DNA from: Tomocerus qinae | Taxonomy: Eukaryota > Arthropoda > Collembola > Entomobryomorpha > Tomoceridae | Assembly: GCA_020055645.1 (NCBI GenBank) | Contig: CM034546.1 | Span: 1,984,001 to 2,048,000 of the forward strand | Direction of reading: 5' to 3' | Length of the DNA stretch: 64,000 nucleotides | Shown here: positions 1 to 11,104 of the stretch, piece after piece | How the letters are laid out: each line of letters opens with the position of its first letter | How positions within the stretch are numbered: position 1 is the stretch's first letter | The notes under the pieces: model-generated | Told to the model about the DNA's origin: nothing | The model's input: the letters and a program-made list of their open reading frames with translations, nothing else | Databases searched by the model: none | Made by a program: the position numbers and the translations under genes

Positions 1-580
1 ATTACCTAATACTAGAGAACCCACACATCTAGCACTCGGTAGAAATTCAGCAACTCATCACAGTAATAAAAACAATTCAATTTGCCTTAAGTTATTATGC
101 ATGTGGCGATATGGTCTACCTGCAACTACAATAATTTAGATACTTTTTCCACAGCTCTAACTTTCTGGTCGAAAGGTAGTGCCTATAATCCAAATTAATA
201 ACAGTAACAATATACTAATTGTAGATAATGCCTTCAAAAACAGGGAACAAAAAATCAATGCAAACATATTACAAACATAAAGCACAATAATTAAATCAAA
301 TTCAAGGATGCTGGTAGTTTTGAATAAAAATATTATGTTTACACAACAGATTTCAAGACAGAGCTGTATAGTTGAAATACGCAGTACACACGCGCTCGTG
401 CGCTGTCATTTTTGTCGACAAATTCCATGAATAAAACTTACGAATAAATATTTTCTATGGAATAAAATATTTACTATTGTAATTTATTTAGTTTCTCATG
501 CTATGTACACTAAATACATAATATATCGAGTCTATGAACCCGAGATTAAGTAATGGATTTGCCCTTAAATGATACATTGA
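1..580. other. Intergenic, no gene seen
   Basis: AT-rich sequence without a convincing exon on either strand. A palindromic stretch around ttttgtcgacaaat lies near 410-424, and a similar one lies near 1335-1350, on the other side of the Cys-rich fragment. I cannot tell whether this is chance. Confidence 0.4.
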
Positions 581-949
581 TTATTTTGGCTTTTCTCCAA
601 TGCAGTCACCTTTTTTGCAATTTCCCTTATTTCCGCATAAAGTTCCATCTGGAGCTGGTCCAATATATGAGACTCTTAATTGAGATCTACAAGAAATTAC
701 CTTACAGTTTTCAGAAGGAGATCGTTCTTTGTTAACAAGGGCTGATGAGGAGTTAGTTCTTTCCCTGCAGATTGTATCCATGTCCTGTATTCCCTTTTCT
801 CCAGTGCATGTTCCCTTGATGCATCGGCCTCCACTACCGCAAGGAACGACAATAACTGCAGGCATTTTCAATACATGCTTGCATATTGCGTTAACGTCTT
901 TTGGCTTCTCTGCTGTACACTCTCCTTTAGAACAGACACCGCCATTACC
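581..949 (-). pseudogene. Cys-rich metalloprotease-like C-terminal fragment
   Basis: An open frame reads from about 949 down to a stop at 581-583. It carries three repeats of the type C/G-G-N/S-x-G-x-C-x-x-G-x-C (GNGGVCSKGEC, PCGSGGRCIKGTC, LCGNKGNCKKGDC), each followed by a GE/AEK segment. This spacing recalls the cysteine-rich module after the catalytic domain in reprolysin/ADAMTS-like and arthropod salivary metalloproteases; that is a family-level resemblance only. No HExxH catalytic domain is present in the window. The frame stops where the inverted-repeat element at 950-1333 begins, so the 5' part of the gene seems to have been separated by insertion or lost. It could instead be a terminal exon whose acceptor was destroyed. 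No start codon or acceptor site is evident. Confidence 0.5.
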
Positions 950-1333
950 CAGAGTTCAGTTTTAGCCGGCTTTTTTACATTTTGCCCACCCCCCCCCCGG
1001 GCAAAAGGGGCAAAGGGGGCAAAAGTGGTAAAAGGGGCAAAAAGTCTAAATTGTAGTTCATCCACCAAAATAGATGTCGCATCGATGTCTCTTCGTTTAT
1101 GCGTACCTAAAAACAGGCTTACTAGAATTATATTAACTTCGATTTGCAATGACAAACAGTTAGTTTACTTGCATGAGTTATCTTTGCAATTTTTTGTGCT
1201 ATTTTTGAAACCTTAATTTTACTTTTGCCCCTTTTGCCCCTTTTGCCCACTAGCCACCTGACATTTTGCCCGCCCACTAGCCACTTTTACCCCCTAGCCA
1301 CCTAGCCACTACCCACCGGCTAGTTGAACTCTG
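950..1333. mobile_element. Short inverted-repeat DNA element (MITE-like)
   Basis: The left end reads CAGAGTTCAGTTTTAGCCGG. The right end, reverse-complemented, reads CAGAGTTCAACTAGCCGG. Inside each end lie iterated, mirror-oriented motifs of the gggcaaaagg / ccttttgccc type, plus ccactagccac repeats at the right. The length is 384 bp and there is no transposase. The CAGAG terminus resembles hAT ends, but I see no clear 8-bp target duplication. It abuts the Cys-rich fragment. Confidence 0.6.
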
Positions 1334-1412
1334 ATTTTGTCGACAATTTGAGGTTCTTCCTGTTTTGCCATATACTAATTAAAATATTTATACACCTAAT
1401 TAACCTTTTCAG

Positions 1413-4224
1413 TGGAGGGATCACTTATGTATCCTAAAGACAACCAGCGTGGTAAGTATTTATTTTGTAACAGATGCTACATGTTTAAAATATTCACAAA
1501 ATATCTCATTCTCCTAATTTTATTTTGTGTTTATCTTTTTTTGACGTAGAAAGACGAATATTTGACAACTTTTAAAGGGTTCATGGAATATATGTCTAAA
1601 AATTATACGGAACCACTAAAATCTAAAATATTGGAATCAATTGAGCCCTGCAATGGTACAATATTTACTTATAATAATACAATATTTAAATAATTCAATG
1701 TGATATTTATATATTTCATTGATAACAGAAGCAGAATCGGAAAAAGATGAGTCGAAAAGGTTGCAAATGTTTTATGTCTGCATGTACAAATCGGAACGAA
1801 AGGTACACAGCACAGCATAAATATTAACTTTTATTACACATAATATTACGTAATCAAATTGATGACCACCAAACTGTAAAGTATAAGCACTAAATTGTAC
1901 GCAAAAGCATCGGCTACTTTCCTGCATAATTGTTTGTGTTTTTTAACAGCCAGTTCATTTTGTTGGTCATTTATTTGGGATTTTATTAATATTTTAATTG
2001 CATGAAAAATATTAACATTAAACGAAATTACGTGAGAAAAATTGAAATTATTACGAAATTAGAATTTATTGTGTTTAAGGTTTGTCATCAGCCCTACGGT
2101 AACTTGAGTGACACTTATGCCAAAATTTCAGCAAAAAGATCGGTATTTTTTCGAATCGTTTACGAGTAACAAACTTTTCTCAGTTTTAGTTTTAGTCTTC
2201 CAGTGCAACTTATATTATGAAATTGGTTATTGCAATTTGTATCGTAGAAATATTGCCAGCCAGTTGAAGATTTTCCATATTTTGGTCTACATTGCTGCAA
2301 AGGAAAGCCTGTTCCCTATTCACCAGATTATTTACATACACGATTATCAGTAAAGATACTTACTGATTCGTTAGAGATAAAAAATTGCACGCAGTCATAC
2401 AATGACCGACAGAAGGAGTTATCACCAAATCAAAATGCAACTGAAGTGAGCATATCAAGCAGGGTTGTTGGTCGGGTCTTTTTATGGGTTGTTGGGATTT
2501 TTTGGCAAAAATAACGATAATGTGCACTAAAGCTCCATCGAGATACAAAGTATACGACCTTACCTGCAAATGCCTGCAATTCTATTCGAAAGTGTAAACA
2601 AACATGTCAAGTGGAAACAAATAGCTTGCACGTTTTTACTTAATAATGATCACATACAGATTATGACTATTATTACCATTACATCTACTAAAACCGGGTT
2701 TTTCGATTCATTGATATTGATACCCAAACAACTGAAATAGGAAAAACCTTTTGTGATTTTGCGGTGGAAATTGGAATGCAATATATAGCAATCGAAAATG
2801 CAAATATTCGTCATTCGTGCCATAAAAAACCTTTAAAATTTAAAATTCTTAATAAGTTTTAGTGTACGACAATTAATAAGCCCATTTCTTTATTCACGAT
2901 CCTAGCCCCTATAACTCGTCTGAACTAGATAAACAATTTAAATTATTTTTGGTGGGAACAGTGTCTCGGTTGTAGTATATCCGCGACGGTAGTAGAAGGA
3001 TACACAATGTTCCCACCAAAAATAATTTAAATTATTAATCTAGTTCAGACGAGTTGGCATAGGATCGGGAATAAAGAAAGGGGCTTATTAAACCCAATTT
3101 CTGTGTTATGAACACTATAGTATTATGTATTATCCTTAATTAATATGATACTAAAATGTGTTTTAAATACTACGCAGTGTGATAGCGCCTGTTCGTTAAC
3201 AGGAATTCCATTTGTAAGTTACTTTTCCAACATTATACTAATTTGAATCAATTATTTCTCTTATGAAAATGATATTACCACGTTTATACAATTACAGACA
3301 GCAAGAGAAGCTTTGAAAATCGATGTGGAAGAGCTGAAGAAACATTTGTTCTCTATATACTCGGATACTACAAAAAAAGATTTATTCCCTCTATTTGATA
3401 AATACCAGGAAATGAAATTATTCAATAATGACACCAAGTCGTTCACAGAGTTAGGTATTTCTCTATTTTACTTACATTTGCTACTTAACTGTTAACAATG
3501 TTTATAAAGGGGCGAAGTAATCAAAATAATGTCACGGTTAATTAATTAATCCGAGCCCCATTGTATATAGTGTATTTACACGGATGAATCGAAATAGATA
3601 GTGAAAGGGCAACGGCTAAGTGTTAGTGTTCTGTTGCACAGCAACGAATATTTATACCATGAGAAACACAATATTAAATGTATATCAACCTCAACCTATT
3701 AATTATAGTGTTAAGGACAGTATTAATTTCTCTCCAGTCGTAATAAATTTAAAATAGTTACCATCTAAAATATAATTTTTTAAATGCAAAGACTTTTATA
3801 AACTAAGCTGAAAAAATTAAAACAAAATGGAAAATTTATTGGTCGAAGCTGAAGTGGTTCTTTTTAGATTTTCAGTATTCGTTCTCAAAATTGAACAACA
3901 ATGATATAAATGACTCTGATTCGTTTCTAATAATTCAAAATTTTTTAAATTTTTATAGTTGAAAAATGTTTATATTATTGTCTATAGTACAAGTTATGAA
4001 TGGGATTGAAACCGAGTTTGTGCAGATCAAATACTACTGCAAACTACACGAATTCGTGTCCACTATACTGGAGGTTATAACCATGGATGACGTTAGTAAT
4101 TCACATTTTGATGATAGTTATTAGTTATTGGTATTATTATTAAATTAAGCATTTAATTTTCTATATTTTTGCACAGTACTGTTTCGACGAAACCTTTGCG
4201 AAAAGTATGCTTGCTCTTGAATAA
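1413..4224 (+). CDS. Six-exon gene of unknown function (5' end not found)
   Basis: Reconstructed from splice signals: exons 1413-1451, 1550-1655, 1729-1802, 3298-3454, 3988-4091 and 4177-4224, ending in TAA. Every intron starts GT (gtaagt, gtacaa, gtacac, gtattt, gttagt) and ends AG, most with a pyrimidine tract, and all phases join (0,1,0,1,0). The 163 or so residues encoded are mostly helix-forming and charged (KDEYLTTFKGFMEYMSKNY, ...REALKIDVEELKKH...), with scattered Cys. I do not recognise the family. The first visible exon has no ATG, so at least one upstream exon, perhaps a signal-peptide exon, is missing or displaced by the inverted-repeat element just upstream. Intron 3 (about 1.5 kb) holds two fold-back/hAT relics. 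The consistency of five junctions makes a real gene likely; the start is uncertain. Confidence 0.6.
2460..2713 (-). mobile_element. Decayed internally deleted hAT-type element (third copy of the AAACCCGGG family)
   Basis: The left end CAGGGTTGTTGGTCGGG and the right end ccgggtttttcgattcattg match, in reverse orientation, the termini of the two long elements at 35596-36419 and 59537-60300. Internal stretches (ctccatcgagatac, gtggaaacaaat) also match. Only about 254 bp remain, and the flanking 8-mers (atatcaag / atattgat) are an eroded target duplication at best. It lies in intron 3 of the six-exon gene. Confidence 0.6.
2877..3087. mobile_element. Fold-back MITE flanked by TTAA
   Basis: Two arms of about 85 bp (TAAGCCCATTTCTTTATTC... 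and its reverse complement ...GAATAAAGAAAGGGGCTTA) enclose a roughly 45-bp loop. The arms differ by a few substitutions. TTAA stands at both outer edges, which fits a TTAA target duplication as in piggyBac-type elements, though TTAA could simply extend the inverted repeat. Non-coding, within intron 3 of the six-exon gene. Confidence 0.65.
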
Positions 4225-4547
4225 TGACTAAAAATGTTTGGGATGTGGACAATAAGTTTTATCTCATGCCATGGGAAATACTTTTCAGCTTTATTCCATT
4301 ATGAATGCACAACCAATAGTTATTTTATGATAAAATAATTTCGAATAAAATAAACTAATACATTTATTGTGACATGCTTATGATTATATTATTTGGATTT
4401 GGATTCACGAAAATGAGACCTTGATATACAACACGATAAACACAACAAGGAAATATCATGCTAATTTTAATCCTAATATCATCCCGTAAAGGGTAAACAT
4501 TCAGAGGTTGGACCATATTATAATGCCTTGATAATAATAATATATCC
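4225..4547. other. Convergent intergenic spacer
   Basis: Short spacer between the end of the plus-strand six-exon gene and the end of the minus-strand receptor gene. It is AT-rich and contains AATAAA-like strings near 4340-4350 that could serve as polyadenylation signals for the plus-strand gene. Nothing else seen. Confidence 0.4.
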
Positions 4548-6914
4548 TTACTTATTGCAGCCAACAAGTAGTTGAAGTTTAGCTATTACAATTGCGAAAA
4601 TCATCTTCATTCGTTGGAATAATGAAGCAAATGTATTTTTGGCTATCTCTTTAAGTACTATTCGGCATTCCCACAGCATAACTGCGATAAAAGTTAATGT
4701 GACAGGCAAGCAAATAATAAATATTGTTGGAATATTAGAATTGTAAAGCGTCAATGGTCGTGGAAGCTTTCTTTCCCAGCACGTTATACATCGAGTGAAA
4801 TTAAATGTATAGTAATACTCAAACCACTTATTGAAAATCCCAGAATGGCTAAGGGCAAACAATCTTGGTTTTAGATAAGAATTGAACATCGGAATGTCCC
4901 GACCGATAATCCTAGCGTAAATTGGAATTGATAAAAAAGAATATTCCTCCTTTCCAAAATATAACCATTTTTGTGGTTGAACTCCGCCATTCTTTGGATT
5001 CCAGTGAGAATCATTAAGCAGTCGGTGAAGTTGAGAGCTTTGAAGGAAGAAAACAGAATTGTTACACTCTGATAGCCATTTTTGAGGAGAGATGTACGGA
5101 AATCCAGGATAAATTCGAAGGATTTCAAAAATTCGTTGCCCCAAATATTCATATTTTTTAAATCCAAATCTGTTATACTGGTCAAACAATCCTGCAGTGT
5201 CTAGAGTCCATTTGAAAAAGAAATCACCGAAAGCAGTCGACTTTGAAAAGTAGTCAATAGCGGCCTCTACTGTACTTTGGTTATTTTCAGCAAAAAGTAT
5301 ATTGTTAGGAGAACTGATTTTATTACCACCGAAGTATTCACGCATAATATGATGTTGAGTACGAACTGGAACATCAAAAGGGTGAAACTCGCTGGTTTCA
5401 AGAATAGCACCAAAAGCAGTAAACCCTGACAGATTTGCCAAATGTTCAATCGATTCAATTATTTTTACAGGTCTTGGCTCTACTAAATCAGAGATAACAA
5501 TTCCTTTATAACAATTTGTCAGTACAATCAACATAAGTAACAACGGACCAATAATTAATTTCAGCCAAACTTTTTTCGCGGTTTTTTTCGATAAAGAATA
5601 GCTGATTTCCAAAATGTACGCATAGCAAATCAAAATTATTGGAATACTCTCATCTTTTTTGCCAAATGTTACACCGTGCACAAAAATAATTACAGACATG
5701 ATTGACGCAATGATGGCCAGCCAAGCGTGGAATTGAAACGCTCGAATATATCCATAGTAAGATAGGTTTTCATCTTCCAGGACAGAGCAAGAAATAAAAT
5801 TGTAAGAATCCTCTCTTGCTGTAAAGGCAGAAAAGTAAAGATCAGTTTCAAACAAAGATTTGCTTTGGAATTTAACATACATTTTATATGAATTTCCTCT
5901 AGTAATATCACAACCGTACAATGCAACTTCAATTGTAGAATTGCGAAAATTTTCGAATACAAGTGAAGCAAGTGGGAGAGAAACACTTCTTAGCATCGTA
6001 TCTGTAAAGTAGGAATTTCGTATTGGTTTCCCAGTGAAGAAATACTTTTTATCTACGACGTTGCCATCTTCTACACATATCGTAGATTTTGTGGCAATAG
6101 TACTTTCTGCAATGAACATTTTTGTTGCAAGTTGACGAATTTGTCCACCTGAACAGGATTTAGTGCACAAAGGAACCATTTTGTAAGAATATCGAACATT
6201 GAAAAATTTTTGGGTTGAATCGAACTGTGGATTAACGAAATACACAAAATCATCTTCCTTTGATAACAAAAACCAAGTTTTGGACCAAAACAATAGAAAT
6301 GCTAAATTTGCGTTTTCATTCTCCCTTTCTGTAGCATCCAAAAGAAAATTGGAACCCGATTTTGCCAATGCAAATATATCTCTGTCTATTAGCAAGTACA
6401 CAGAAACGTGTTCTGCAAAGGGGTACCATATTCTACCGAATCCTCGGTGAACTTCGGAATATTGTTTTTCATTAGAAAATGTCTCACTTATATGGCTAGT
6501 CAGCATGATGTCTAAGAAATCCACAGGCTTGAAATTGACCACAATATAAACCACACAAATGAAACGGCTCAGCAAACGCGGGGATGATATTTTATTTGAT
6601 CTACTATTTGCTAGGAACTGCATGCATCTCCCGATACTTTCTGTTTCTGCAAATGTCTTTATTTTATCTGGTTTAACAAGTACGGATTTTGCAGAGCAGA
6701 CATCTTCTCCTAAATCCACTTTCAGTTTTGTTAGTGCGTAAGGTATATTGAGATTCTGCAATTCGTTACTCAAATCTTCGGGTGCTTCATCCAATCTGTT
6801 TAGTTGATATAGCAGATTAACGTAGCAATCTTTTTCAACTCGTAGCACGTCTTTCAATTTCCATCCCAATGAAAAATCCGAGATTAATAGCAATGAGAAC
6901 AGTATTGCATTCAT
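4548..6914 (-). CDS. Divergent ionotropic receptor-like protein, 788 aa (IR1)
   Basis: One uninterrupted frame from ATG at 6914. Residues 1-17 form a signal peptide (MNAILFSLLLISDFSLG). A long extracellular part follows, then a ligand-gated channel core: a first membrane helix near 397-417 after YGYIRAFQFHAW, a short pore-like segment near 425-440, a helix near 450-470 leading into YKGIVISDLVEPRP, and a last helix near 727-750 after the SNIPTIF motif. The Y-x3-I-x-S-x-L-x-x-P pattern matches the M3 end of arthropod ionotropic receptors; the classical iGluR SYTANLAAF and ligand-binding Arg/Asp signatures are not visible. IRs are cation channels on dendrites of chemosensory neurons; the ligand cannot be inferred. 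It is closest in this window to the A-type receptors at 21.6-24.0 and 40.3-42.8 kb. It is intronless, like most of the cluster. Confidence 0.85.
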   Translation of the reverse strand: MNAILFSLLLISDFSLGWKLKDVLRVEKDCYVNLLYQLNRLDEAPEDLSNELQNLNIPYALTKLKVDLGEDVCSAKSVLVKPDKIKTFAETESIGRCMQFLANSRSNKISSPRLLSRFICVVYIVVNFKPVDFLDIMLTSHISETFSNEKQYSEVHRGFGRIWYPFAEHVSVYLLIDRDIFALAKSGSNFLLDATERENENANLAFLLFWSKTWFLLSKEDDFVYFVNPQFDSTQKFFNVRYSYKMVPLCTKSCSGGQIRQLATKMFIAESTIATKSTICVEDGNVVDKKYFFTGKPIRNSYFTDTMLRSVSLPLASLVFENFRNSTIEVALYGCDITRGNSYKMYVKFQSKSLFETDLYFSAFTAREDSYNFISCSVLEDENLSYYGYIRAFQFHAWLAIIASIMSVIIFVHGVTFGKKDESIPIILICYAYILEISYSLSKKTAKKVWLKLIIGPLLLMLIVLTNCYKGIVISDLVEPRPVKIIESIEHLANLSGFTAFGAILETSEFHPFDVPVRTQHHIMREYFGGNKISSPNNILFAENNQSTVEAAIDYFSKSTAFGDFFFKWTLDTAGLFDQYNRFGFKKYEYLGQRIFEILRIYPGFPYISPQKWLSECNNSVFFLQSSQLHRLLNDSHWNPKNGGVQPQKWLYFGKEEYSFLSIPIYARIIGRDIPMFNSYLKPRLFALSHSGIFNKWFEYYYTFNFTRCITCWERKLPRPLTLYNSNIPTIFIICLPVTLTFIAVMLWECRIVLKEIAKNTFASLFQRMKMIFAIVIAKLQLLVGCNK

Positions 6915-8277
6915 TTTGATGCTTTAAAGATCATAAATTTTGTTTTTTAACTGGAGAGCCACTATGAATAAAAACAATAGATACTATTACACTGACATTA
7001 AAACAAGATTCTGCACATTATAATTATTTTTGTTCAGGCCATAAGTAATAGCTATGCCACTGAAATATAATTGGGTATACACTAATAGGTATCACACGGA
7101 TAATAGATGCAAACAGATTCATTAATTTAATTAAGCGCCACCAATACAATACAAAGTTAATGTAATATGCCAGATTGTATTTCTTTATTAGGTAATTACT
7201 TAACATGAGATTTATTAAAGTATTTACATATTACAAGTATTACTTTTGGGGGTTTTCCTCATTAATATTTGAAACCAGGTAAGTCGTATCCGTATATACC
7301 TTATGACTGTATGTTGTAAAAGCATGATAATCATCATGGATATTTTAACTTACACTCAATGTGTGACATTTAACTACGCTTCGTTACTTTAGTACATTGA
7401 CACCGAATGTTGAGGAGAACGATTGGATATTGTAAGTTAAGTACTACTCAGAAACAAATAGGTAAGATGATAGAAATTTCTAATTAGTATACATTATTTA
7501 TAAACGTATGAAGTCTACATATTCTCACAAGTGAAACATGTACTTCTATGTTAGGATACATTTCAGTGATCAGCAAGTAATTCGTTAATAAAAACGGTTA
7601 AGTATGTCAACATTGCATATAATATACTTGAATTAAGAGTTTCTTATCAGTGGTTTATGAGAAACAAATATTCTGTTCATAATTTGTTTTTGTAAAGGAA
7701 TTAATGGAAAGCATACATTTTTGTCTACAATTTCGAGGTACTTGTTCATAGCTTACATATTTGACACTACTAAGAATACTTTTATACCTAGATAGGTATA
7801 CGTATAATATGTTAATCCCGTATAATCATGAGTATTAGGATTTAGGCGATCAGCCACACATCCAGGAATTTAATCGAAGGAGGCACTAAATAATACTAAA
7901 TCGTATTTGGATAGTTTCATGATTTTTAGTCGCTTTGGAAAATAGTTAACATTTAATCAGTTTTAGGGGACGCTGCATCCTCCCATCACGCCCTTATTTA
8001 CGTGTCTGTTGGCGATGCCCGTCCAAACGGACAAACCACGTAGGAATCTTTTTTGCTTATATTTTTATTATTTAAGATTGCTTTATGTGCTTATAAAATG
8101 AAAGTAATAAATACTTGATTAAGTATTAAAACTTATCAATTTATCTATAGGTAACAACAATTTATTCCAGATATCAATAAATCATCAACATTTATAAATA
8201 AAAACAAAAATTCACTTCATTCATTTAGCGAGATTTCTGGCAAGTCTTATCTTTTAGAAATCAAAACCCTCTTATAT
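6915..8277. other. Intergenic, no gene seen
   Basis: AT-rich spacer upstream of IR1 and downstream of the small secreted-protein gene. Around 7850-7880 the string catccaggaattt resembles the start of the MITE at 12035-12199, and the block to about 8040 is more GC-rich. A matching second end was not found, so I do not call an element. Confidence 0.35.
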
Positions 8278-9035
8278 TTAACCTTGGGAGCCGGCTACTC
8301 CGGATTGTCCTGCGTTTCCATAATCGTTTGTATTAGAATTACCTGCAATCATAATAAACACAAAACATCAATATTGATATTTGATTTTATAGAATTAGTC
8401 GATTAATAAAAAGTTTATAAGTCTAGCACAAAATGAATCATAAAAGCCCTCAGAATTTTCAGCAAAGTTTAGATTTTACATTCATTTGTATTTTTAGACG
8501 TATTTTTTTGTCTCCTAAATGTGTAGGGCCATATTATGTGAGCAACTATTTATTAACTCACCATAAGTTTGAGCTACAGCCTGAGGGTTCACTCCAGCGG
8601 CAGAAGCATCGGCTTGTTCTACATTTTGGGCGTTGTTGACGGTGAGAACGTAAGAGTCACTAAACAAGCTGCCTTCTTGACAATTACCGCAATCGCTGTT
8701 TTGTACAGCCGTGACAGTTTCGGCTACGACTGCGGAGTCGGCATAATTTGCACTTAGGGCTTGTGCATTAGCGGTTCCAGCGCCAGCGGTTGCTATGCCT
8801 GTTGCCCCATTACTACTGTTGGCATTTCCGCCGCCTCCAGCGCCTGTATTTCCAGCACCCACGGCATCCAATTCTACGTCCGCTGGAAATAACATAGAAC
8901 TCCAATGAACTCTTTCAGAGATTTTACTTGCAAGAATCAAAATTTGAAATACTTACGAGTGACAGGAGCTGATGAGACGAGGGAGAGGACGACGAAAAGA
9001 CTGGCAACAGCTAAGATGTTACGGAAGGATGCCAT
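8278..9035 (-). CDS. Small secreted Gly/Ala/Asn-rich protein, 154 aa
   Basis: Three exons on the minus strand: 9035-8957, 8882-8562 and 8342-8278, with gtaagt/ag, gtgagt/ag and matching phases (1,1). The first exon encodes a typical signal peptide (MASFRNILAVASLFVVLSLV, cleavage probably after SSA). The mature part is rich in Gly, Ala, Asn and Ser, with runs such as NTGAGGGGNANSSNGATGI, a single close cysteine pair (DCGNC), and a Gly/Asn/Ser tail (GNSNTNDYGNAGQSG). I do not recognise a family; low complexity with one CxxC-like pair suggests a structural, mucous or cuticular secretion, which is inference. A TATA box stands about 90 bp upstream of the ATG. Confidence 0.8.
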
Positions 9036-9123
9036 TTCAAGTAACTCGTGAGTTAGTTCAATAAAGTAATGCTATACAAGTATAGTGGTCAGTTTTCGAA
9101 TGATTCCTAGATTTTGGAACGCT

Positions 9124-9131
9124 CTTTTATA
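9124..9131 (-). promoter_or_regulatory. TATA box of the small secreted-protein gene
   Basis: On the minus strand the sequence reads GATATAAAAGAGC about 90 bp before the ATG at 9035. A GATA motif (ccgataaggg) lies about 30 bp further upstream. A strong TATA suits a highly or tissue-specifically expressed secretory gene (inference). Confidence 0.6.
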
Positions 9132-10168
9132 TCGTAAGGAAGCAACTGTAATCCCTTATCGGCGATCTGAACCATTTATTTTGATTTGGTTCTTGTCCAT
9201 TTTTAGGTTTAAACAATGGACCTAATTCTTTTGAGTTTAAAGTAAAAAGGAGCTTTCAGGATAGAAACAACTGACATATTATTATAATATTAATAATTCA
9301 AACAAGTTTCCTTTGTCTTCTAGTCCATCGTTCATTTCTCTAGACTGTAAGAAGGCACTAACATTTCCTAAAACTTCATGTGTGGGTAAACAGTTAATAA
9401 TGCCTATTAGTTGGATTGAGATTTCTAAGGTCTAAGTTGTATAGTCAGCTAAACGCTGTAGTGGTTATATGTTTGTTTGGTTTACTTTTAATTAGCCTTT
9501 ATCTAGAAAAGAAAGAAGCATTGTCCATTTGAGAATTTTTGACCTTTTCCAAATGTAGCATTCTATAAATATATACCTTGAAAATTGTTTATCGTCTCCT
9601 CTGCCTTTCTAGGAAGGAAAGGTACTTATCAATGGATTCCCTGCAAATCCATTTTCTATTATTTATTATACACTAGACTACCAGTATACACTGTATTTTC
9701 AATACATGTATCGAAACGGAAGCTAAAAGCTGAGTTAGTTCTCTTCAATTTCACATCAAAACTCCTATTCATATTCTTCCAATTCATTTTTAACATAATA
9801 ATATACACTAACGAGACAAAGCAATCATGCATACATTATTCGAATTGCAATTGCATTTAAAAAATGCAATTACGTAGCTATATATAATATTATGGCTATT
9901 TTGCCTTATTATTCAAGATTTTAGACAAAGGAATGACAAGATGAATTGTACATTTTTTGATCTTCTGTGTGCGTGTTAGTGATCCCATGGATAAAAATGA
10001 AACATTTTCTAGATATTTTGAGGTTTTGTTTTTTACCGTATATTAAACATGCATTCCTACACGTGTAATTTGACACGTGTAAAAATTCGAAGTATTTGAA
10101 GAATTCGAGTCAAAATTGGTGTATTTTTCAGTAAGTACATTGCTTACATAGAATACACACAAGTAAAT
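9132..10168. other. Intergenic, no gene seen
   Basis: AT-rich spacer upstream of the small secreted-protein gene. Open frames here are short and show no domain or splice context. No repeats noticed. Confidence 0.35.
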
Positions 10169-10918
10169 ACAGGGTTACCCACAAGTTGTGCACTCAAAGT
10201 GTTGAGTAGTAACTTGAGAACCAGGGAAGCTAGAGACAAATGGTTGCCACCGTTGGTAAGAGCGCATTCCAACTTAAAGATTAGTGTATCATACGTAATG
10301 ATTTGAATGCTATTATTTTGAATGTAGGTCAGTTTGGCAAAAGTCATTTTGGCAAAAATACCTTAAAAATTACCCGTGGATAATTTGGCAAATAATGTTT
10401 TTAACCGTTCGGAGAGTTTGGCAAAAAGTATGTATATACGGTTAATTTTGCAAAGTATTTAGAACCATAATTCTTAGTCTTAGTGTGGTGTATTATGTAT
10501 CCAAGTAGTGTAACTATGTATTATATTTAACAATCTATGGAAATCCTAAATAGTCAAATGTAAATGCCTTGATGTCTTATCGTTAGTTGGGCTCACTTAA
10601 TAAACTTGAGTTCAGTTGTCGGTTACCTTCAGAGAATGGCCGAGTCTTCACATAAGTACGTTTCCTAAGCACTAAGCAAAGTAACCCACAAAAGCTAGCC
10701 CGAAATATTGGTATTGTATTGAAAGAGATAAATGTGTAGCATCTGACATCATTTTTGACCCGAAATATCGTTCGCATCATTGCATATGATACATCAATCT
10801 TTAAGGTTGGAGTTCGATGTCCTCTTTCCAACGGTGGAGACTATTTGTCTGTAGCTGCCATGGTTCTCAAGTTATTAGCACAAACTATGCGAGCACAACT
10901 TGTGGGTAATCCTGTACA
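10169..10918. repeat. Inverted pair of coding-like segments around a TTGGCAAAA-rich spacer
   Basis: The segment 10169-10320 (read on minus) and 10765-10918 (read on plus) are diverged inverted copies. Both can be read as a similar peptide (YDTLIFKLECALTNGGNHLS versus YDTSIFKVGVRCPLSNGGDY, ending AQLVGNP). Between them, from 10325 to 10460, the motif ttggcaaaa recurs at least four times. The arms may be ends of a fold-back element or an inverted duplication of an exon. I do not recognise the peptide. Confidence 0.5.
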
Positions 10919-11057
10919 TATTGACAATATTGATGACTTTATGAACAAAACAATGACATAATTATGTAAATTTACTATTCACATTTAGCTAATAACATTG
11001 ATTGTAAATAGTTTTTATAGGCTTACTATATCGTTGAAATTGGTCATTGATGTAAGC

Positions 11058-11065
11058 TATAAAAG
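11058..11065 (+). promoter_or_regulatory. TATA box of the deacetylase-like gene
   Basis: TATAAAAG in the context agcTATAAAAGaac, about 47 bp before the ATG at 11105. This is a standard distance for a short 5' UTR. Confidence 0.6.
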
Positions 11066-11104
11066 AACATTGAAAGTTGAACTACTTCGTTAGTTGGAGT
11101 AAAA

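Noticed and set aside
581..1216. Plus-strand and other open frames across 729-1216
   Set aside because: They are shadows of the Cys-rich fragment and of the gggcaaaagg repeats in the inverted-repeat element.
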